A model generated the notes under the pieces. The model ran no database searches. It was given only the letters and a program-made list of their open reading frames with translations, and was not told the origin of the DNA. A stretch of 50,196 nt of DNA. Source: Jeotgalibacillus terrae (GTDB lineage Bacteria; Bacillota; Bacilli; Bacillales; Jeotgalibacillaceae). The position numbers and the translations under genes are program-made. The stretch covers positions 1 through 50,196 of the forward strand of contig NZ_JAFBDK010000023.1 in the NCBI RefSeq assembly GCF_016908195.1, in the 5' to 3' direction. How positions within the stretch are numbered: the stretch's first letter is position 1; each line of letters starts with the position of its first letter. Below, piece by piece: positions 47,850 to 50,196 of this stretch.

Positions 47850-48239
47850 ATGGCACGTAAACAACAAACTCGTAAGCGTCGTGTGAAAAAGAATATCGAA
47901 GCTGGTATTGCACACATCCGCTCAACTTTTAACAATACAATCGTGATGATTACTGATACGCAGGGTAATGCAATTGCATGGTCAAGTGCTGGTTCACTTG
48001 GTTTCCGCGGATCTCGTAAGTCAACTCCATTCGCAGCACAAATGGCAGCTGAAACAGCAGCTAAAGCTTCAATGGAACACGGACTAAGAACTCTTGAAGT
48101 AACAGTAAAAGGTCCTGGTGCTGGTCGTGAAGCGGCTATTCGTGCACTTCAGGCTGCAGGTCTTGACGTAACGGCAATCAAAGACGTAACGCCAGTGCCT
48201 CACAATGGCTGCCGCCCGCCAAAACGTCGTCGTGTTTAA
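47850..48239 (+). CDS. rpsK: 30S ribosomal protein S11
   Basis: S11 is a platform protein near the Shine-Dalgarno helix. The 129-aa product has [40 protein letters not shown] and C-terminal [30 protein letters not shown] precedes the ATG. A 162-nt gap, unusually long for this cluster, follows before rpoA. Confidence 0.98.
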   Translation: MARKQQTRKRRVKKNIEAGIAHIRSTFNNTIVMITDTQGNAIAWSSAGSLGFRGSRKSTPFAAQMAAETAAKASMEHGLRTLEVTVKGPGAGREAAIRALQAAGLDVTAIKDVTPVPHNGCRPPKRRRV

Positions 48240-48401
48240 TTTTTCTGTATAAGATCAGCTGATTCCGGTTAATACTGGAAAAGGCAGTTTCCTTCTTACA
48301 GAGATGATAGATCCAGTTGTAAAGCACAATGGGAACCGTAAACATGGGGAATTTCGGATACCTTTCCGGGATTTCGACGTTTTGAAGGAGGGTAAATTTG
48401 A
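48240..48401 (+). promoter_or_regulatory. Structured rpsK-rpoA spacer
   Basis: This 162-nt gap contains a long-range pairing TCTGTA..AAG / CTTCTTACAGA (about 48244-48302) enclosing CCGG / CTGG, then a looser stem near 48350-48380 before the rpoA Shine-Dalgarno GAAGGAGGG. No T run follows, so it is unlikely to terminate. It could hold a promoter or processing site; I see no convincing -35/-10 pair. No rpsD gene lies here, as is normal for Bacillus-type clusters. Confidence 0.4.
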
Positions 48402-49346
48402 ATGATCGAAATTGAAAAGCCAAAAATTGAAACGGTTGAGATCAGCGATGATGCCAAGTACGGAAAATTCGTTGTAGAGCCACTTGAGCGTGGGTATGGT
48501 ACAACATTGGGTAACTCCTTGCGTCGTATCCTATTATCTTCACTTCCTGGTGCAGCAGTAACGTCAATCCAGATTGACAGTGTACTGCACGAATTTTCAA
48601 CGATCGAAGGCGTCGTAGAAGATGTCACAACAGTTGTAATGAATATCAAGAAACTGGCATTGAAGATCTATTCAGATGAAGAAAAAACATTGGAAATCGA
48701 TGTTCAAGGTGATGGTCAGGTAACTGCGGCCGATATTACTCATGACAGTGACGTAGAGATTCTTAACCCGGATCTTTATATCGCAACAGTGGGCAAAAAC
48801 GGTCACCTTCGCATGCGTTTAACTGCATCAAGAGGACGTGGTTATACACCAGCAGACCAGAACAAGCGTGAAGATCTGCCAATCGGTGTAATCCCGGTTG
48901 ATTCAATCTACACACCTGTTTCCCGTGTAAACTATCAGGTTGAAAATACTCGTGTTGGTCAGCTGACGAACTTCGATAAGCTTTCACTTGATGTCTGGAC
49001 AGACGGAAGCATTGGCCCGAAAGAAGCTATTGCTCTAGGTGCTAAGATTCTGACTGAACACCTTAACATTTTCGTTGGCTTAACCAATGAAGCGCAGAAT
49101 GCAGAAATCATGGTAGAAAAAGAAGAAGATCAGAAAGAGAAAGTATTGGAGATGACAATCGAAGAACTTGATCTGTCTGTTCGCTCTTACAACTGCCTGA
49201 AGCGTGCAGGAATCAACACAGTCCAGGAACTGGCTAACAAGTCAGAAGAGGATATGATGAAAGTGCGTAACCTTGGACGTAAGTCTCTTGAAGAAGTTAA
49301 GGCGAAATTAGATGAACTTGGGTTAGGCCTTCGCAAAGAAGACTAA
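48402..49346 (+). CDS. rpoA: RNA polymerase alpha subunit
   Basis: The 314-aa product contains the N-terminal dimerisation/assembly domain ([30 protein letters not shown]), and the C-terminal UP-element/activator-binding domain with [20 protein letters not shown] and [16 protein letters not shown]. The linker is lineage-typical. GAAGGAGGGTAAATTTGA precedes the ATG. It is between rpsK and rplQ as in other Bacillales. Confidence 0.98.
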   Translation: MIEIEKPKIETVEISDDAKYGKFVVEPLERGYGTTLGNSLRRILLSSLPGAAVTSIQIDSVLHEFSTIEGVVEDVTTVVMNIKKLALKIYSDEEKTLEIDVQGDGQVTAADITHDSDVEILNPDLYIATVGKNGHLRMRLTASRGRGYTPADQNKREDLPIGVIPVDSIYTPVSRVNYQVENTRVGQLTNFDKLSLDVWTDGSIGPKEAIALGAKILTEHLNIFVGLTNEAQNAEIMVEKEEDQKEKVLEMTIEELDLSVRSYNCLKRAGINTVQELANKSEEDMMKVRNLGRKSLEEVKAKLDELGLGLRKED

Positions 49347-49388
49347 TGAACTGATAGAACAGAATTTTAATAAAGGAGGGAACCCTTC

Positions 49389-49769
49389 ATGGCTTACAGA
49401 AAGTTAGGACGTACAAGCTCTCAGCGTAAAGCACTTCTTCGTGACCTTACAACTGACCTTATCGTCAACGAACGTATTGAAACAACTGAAGCTCGCGCGA
49501 AAGAACTTCGCTCAACAGTAGAAAAAATGATCACTCTTGGAAAACGTGGTGACCTGCACGCACGTCGTCAGGCAGCTGCATTCATCCGTCGCGATCAGGC
49601 AACTGTTAAGAACGAAGAAGGCGAAGAGTCAACAGTATACGCTCTTCAAAAACTATTCAACGATGTAGCACCTCGTTATACTGAACGTCAAGGTGGATAC
49701 ACTCGTATCATGAAAGTTGGTCCTCGTCGCGGAGACGGCGCACCAATGGTAATCATTGAATTAGTATAA
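49389..49769 (+). CDS. rplQ: 50S ribosomal protein L17
   Basis: L17 sits near the tunnel exit. The 126-aa product [20 protein letters not shown], with [20 protein letters not shown] and the C-terminal [20 protein letters not shown], is standard for Bacillales. AAAGGAGGGAACC precedes the ATG. It is the last gene of the ribosomal cluster and is followed by a terminator. Confidence 0.98.
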   Translation: MAYRKLGRTSSQRKALLRDLTTDLIVNERIETTEARAKELRSTVEKMITLGKRGDLHARRQAAAFIRRDQATVKNEEGEESTVYALQKLFNDVAPRYTERQGGYTRIMKVGPRRGDGAPMVIIELV

Positions 49770-49785
49770 TTCTTGATTGCACCGG

Positions 49786-49822
49786 AGAGGGCGGAGCCTA
49801 ACTGCTCTCGCCCTCTTTATTT
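49786..49822 (+). terminator. Intrinsic terminator after rplQ
   Basis: AGAGGGCG (49786-49793) pairs with CGCCCTCT (49809-49816), extended inward by GAGC / GCTC, followed by TTTATTT. It ends the S10-spc-alpha cluster 16 nt after rplQ. Confidence 0.88.
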
Positions 49823-49840
49823 AACGATTCATACGACACG

Positions 49841-49980
49841 CAAAAAGCAGAGCGCTACGATGGGCAGGTTCGCCTGTCCCGTCTAGCTCTAAGCACCTCA
49901 TTCATCCATCGTCACAATGGAGACGGAAATATAATAGTCACACTTGCGCATTTCCTTGAATGAGGTGCGCGCTTTTTTTG
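49841..49980 (+). ncRNA. Candidate structured RNA downstream of rplQ, terminator-ended
   Basis: Two domains are visible. The first is a hairpin AGAGC..GCTCT (49849-49853, 49886-49890) with an inner GGGCAGG-TTCG-CCTGTCC stem capped by a UUCG tetraloop. The second is closed by a perfect 12-bp stem GCACCTCATTCA (49893-49904) / TGAATGAGGTGC (49957-49968) around two hairpins, TCCAT / ATGGA and GGAAAT / ATTTCC, forming a three-way junction. It ends GCGCGCTTTTTTT, so transcription probably stops there. The position matches the known L17 downstream element of Lactobacillales and Listeria, but I cannot confirm that it is the same family; a leader of the next gene is the alternative. Confidence 0.65.
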
Positions 49981-50061
49981 TATTAAGCTATGTTAAACTC
50001 GAGGGGAGAGTTTGATGTAGTTTAGTATGAAAAAATAGTTAATAAGTAGATACGAACGAGA

Positions 50062-50115
50062 ATTGATCTTCGCTGCAGGCGGATGCTTTCCGCAGGGCGT
50101 GCGCTGAGCCTCCTG
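50062..50115 (-). repeat. Dispersed palindrome repeat, truncated inverted copy 4
   Basis: Read on the minus strand this matches the 3' half of copies 1-3: GGAGGCTCAGC, CCCTGCGGAAAGC, then CCGCCTGCAGCG and an end GATCAAT. The 5' half is absent; similarity stops at the GGAGGCTCA arm. It is the only copy in reverse orientation. From 49981 to 50061 there is only a small AAACTC / GAGTTT hairpin (about 49992-50009), and from 50116 to the window end I recognise nothing. Confidence 0.75.
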
Positions 50116-50196
50116 ATATGAACAAAACTGTCAAGAGTGCTGCTCCCAACCCGGTTTGGATCTTTTTTAGTCCGCCCTTAAGAAACGAAGCTTTTT

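Overview
This is a low-to-mid GC, Gram-positive chromosome segment of the order Bacillales. It runs from the 3' end of a 5S rRNA gene, through ctsR, to just past rplQ. Gene order closely follows the region downstream of an rrn operon in Bacillus subtilis: ctsR-mcsA-mcsB-clpC-radA-disA-yacL-ispD-ispF-gltX-cysE-cysS-mrnC-rlmB-rae1-sigH-rpmG-secE-nusG-rplKAJL-ybxB-rpoBC-ybxF-rpsLG-fusA-tuf, then the S10-spc-alpha ribosomal cluster. Protein similarity to Bacillus is high throughout. The intergenic palindromic repeats fit Bacillaceae or Planococcaceae-type genomes such as Jeotgalibacillus, but the genus cannot be fixed from this sequence.

Layout. (1) 1-520: 5S rRNA end, its terminator, a short degenerate tandem repeat, and the ctsR promoter with a CtsR operator. 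(2) 521-5102: heat-shock/protein quality-control operon (CtsR repressor, McsA activator, McsB arginine kinase, ClpC unfoldase), closed by a strong terminator. (3) 5118-9985: DNA repair and c-di-AMP (radA, disA), a membrane PIN-TRAM protein, and two MEP isoprenoid genes. (4) 10232-16526: gltX, then a cysteine-specific T-box ahead of cysE-cysS, followed by RNA-processing genes (mrnC, rlmB, rae1) and the sigma-H gene with its own sigma-A type promoter. (5) 16604-28672: rpmG, secE, nusG, the L11-L1-L10-L7/L12 genes with an L10 leader, ybxB, rpoB, rpoC. (6) 29050-33789: kink-turn protein gene, the str operon (S12, S7, EF-G, EF-Tu). (7) 34087-34551: one unrecognised gene where B. subtilis has ybaC. 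(8) 34805-49769: 28 contiguous genes in the S10-spc-alpha order, including secY, adk, map, infA and rpoA, driven by at least two tandem promoters. All genes are on the + strand.

The coding content is conserved housekeeping. I do not see a defence system, CRISPR array, prophage, insertion sequence or biosynthetic cluster. The less ordinary material is intergenic. A family of about 130-bp nested palindromes occurs as three full copies and one truncated, inverted copy, with compensatory base changes that preserve the stems. A strongly folded candidate RNA lies downstream of rplQ, possibly related to the L17 downstream element. Several operon leaders (rpoB, tuf, rpsJ, rpoA, rplK) contain hairpins without an identity I can assign.
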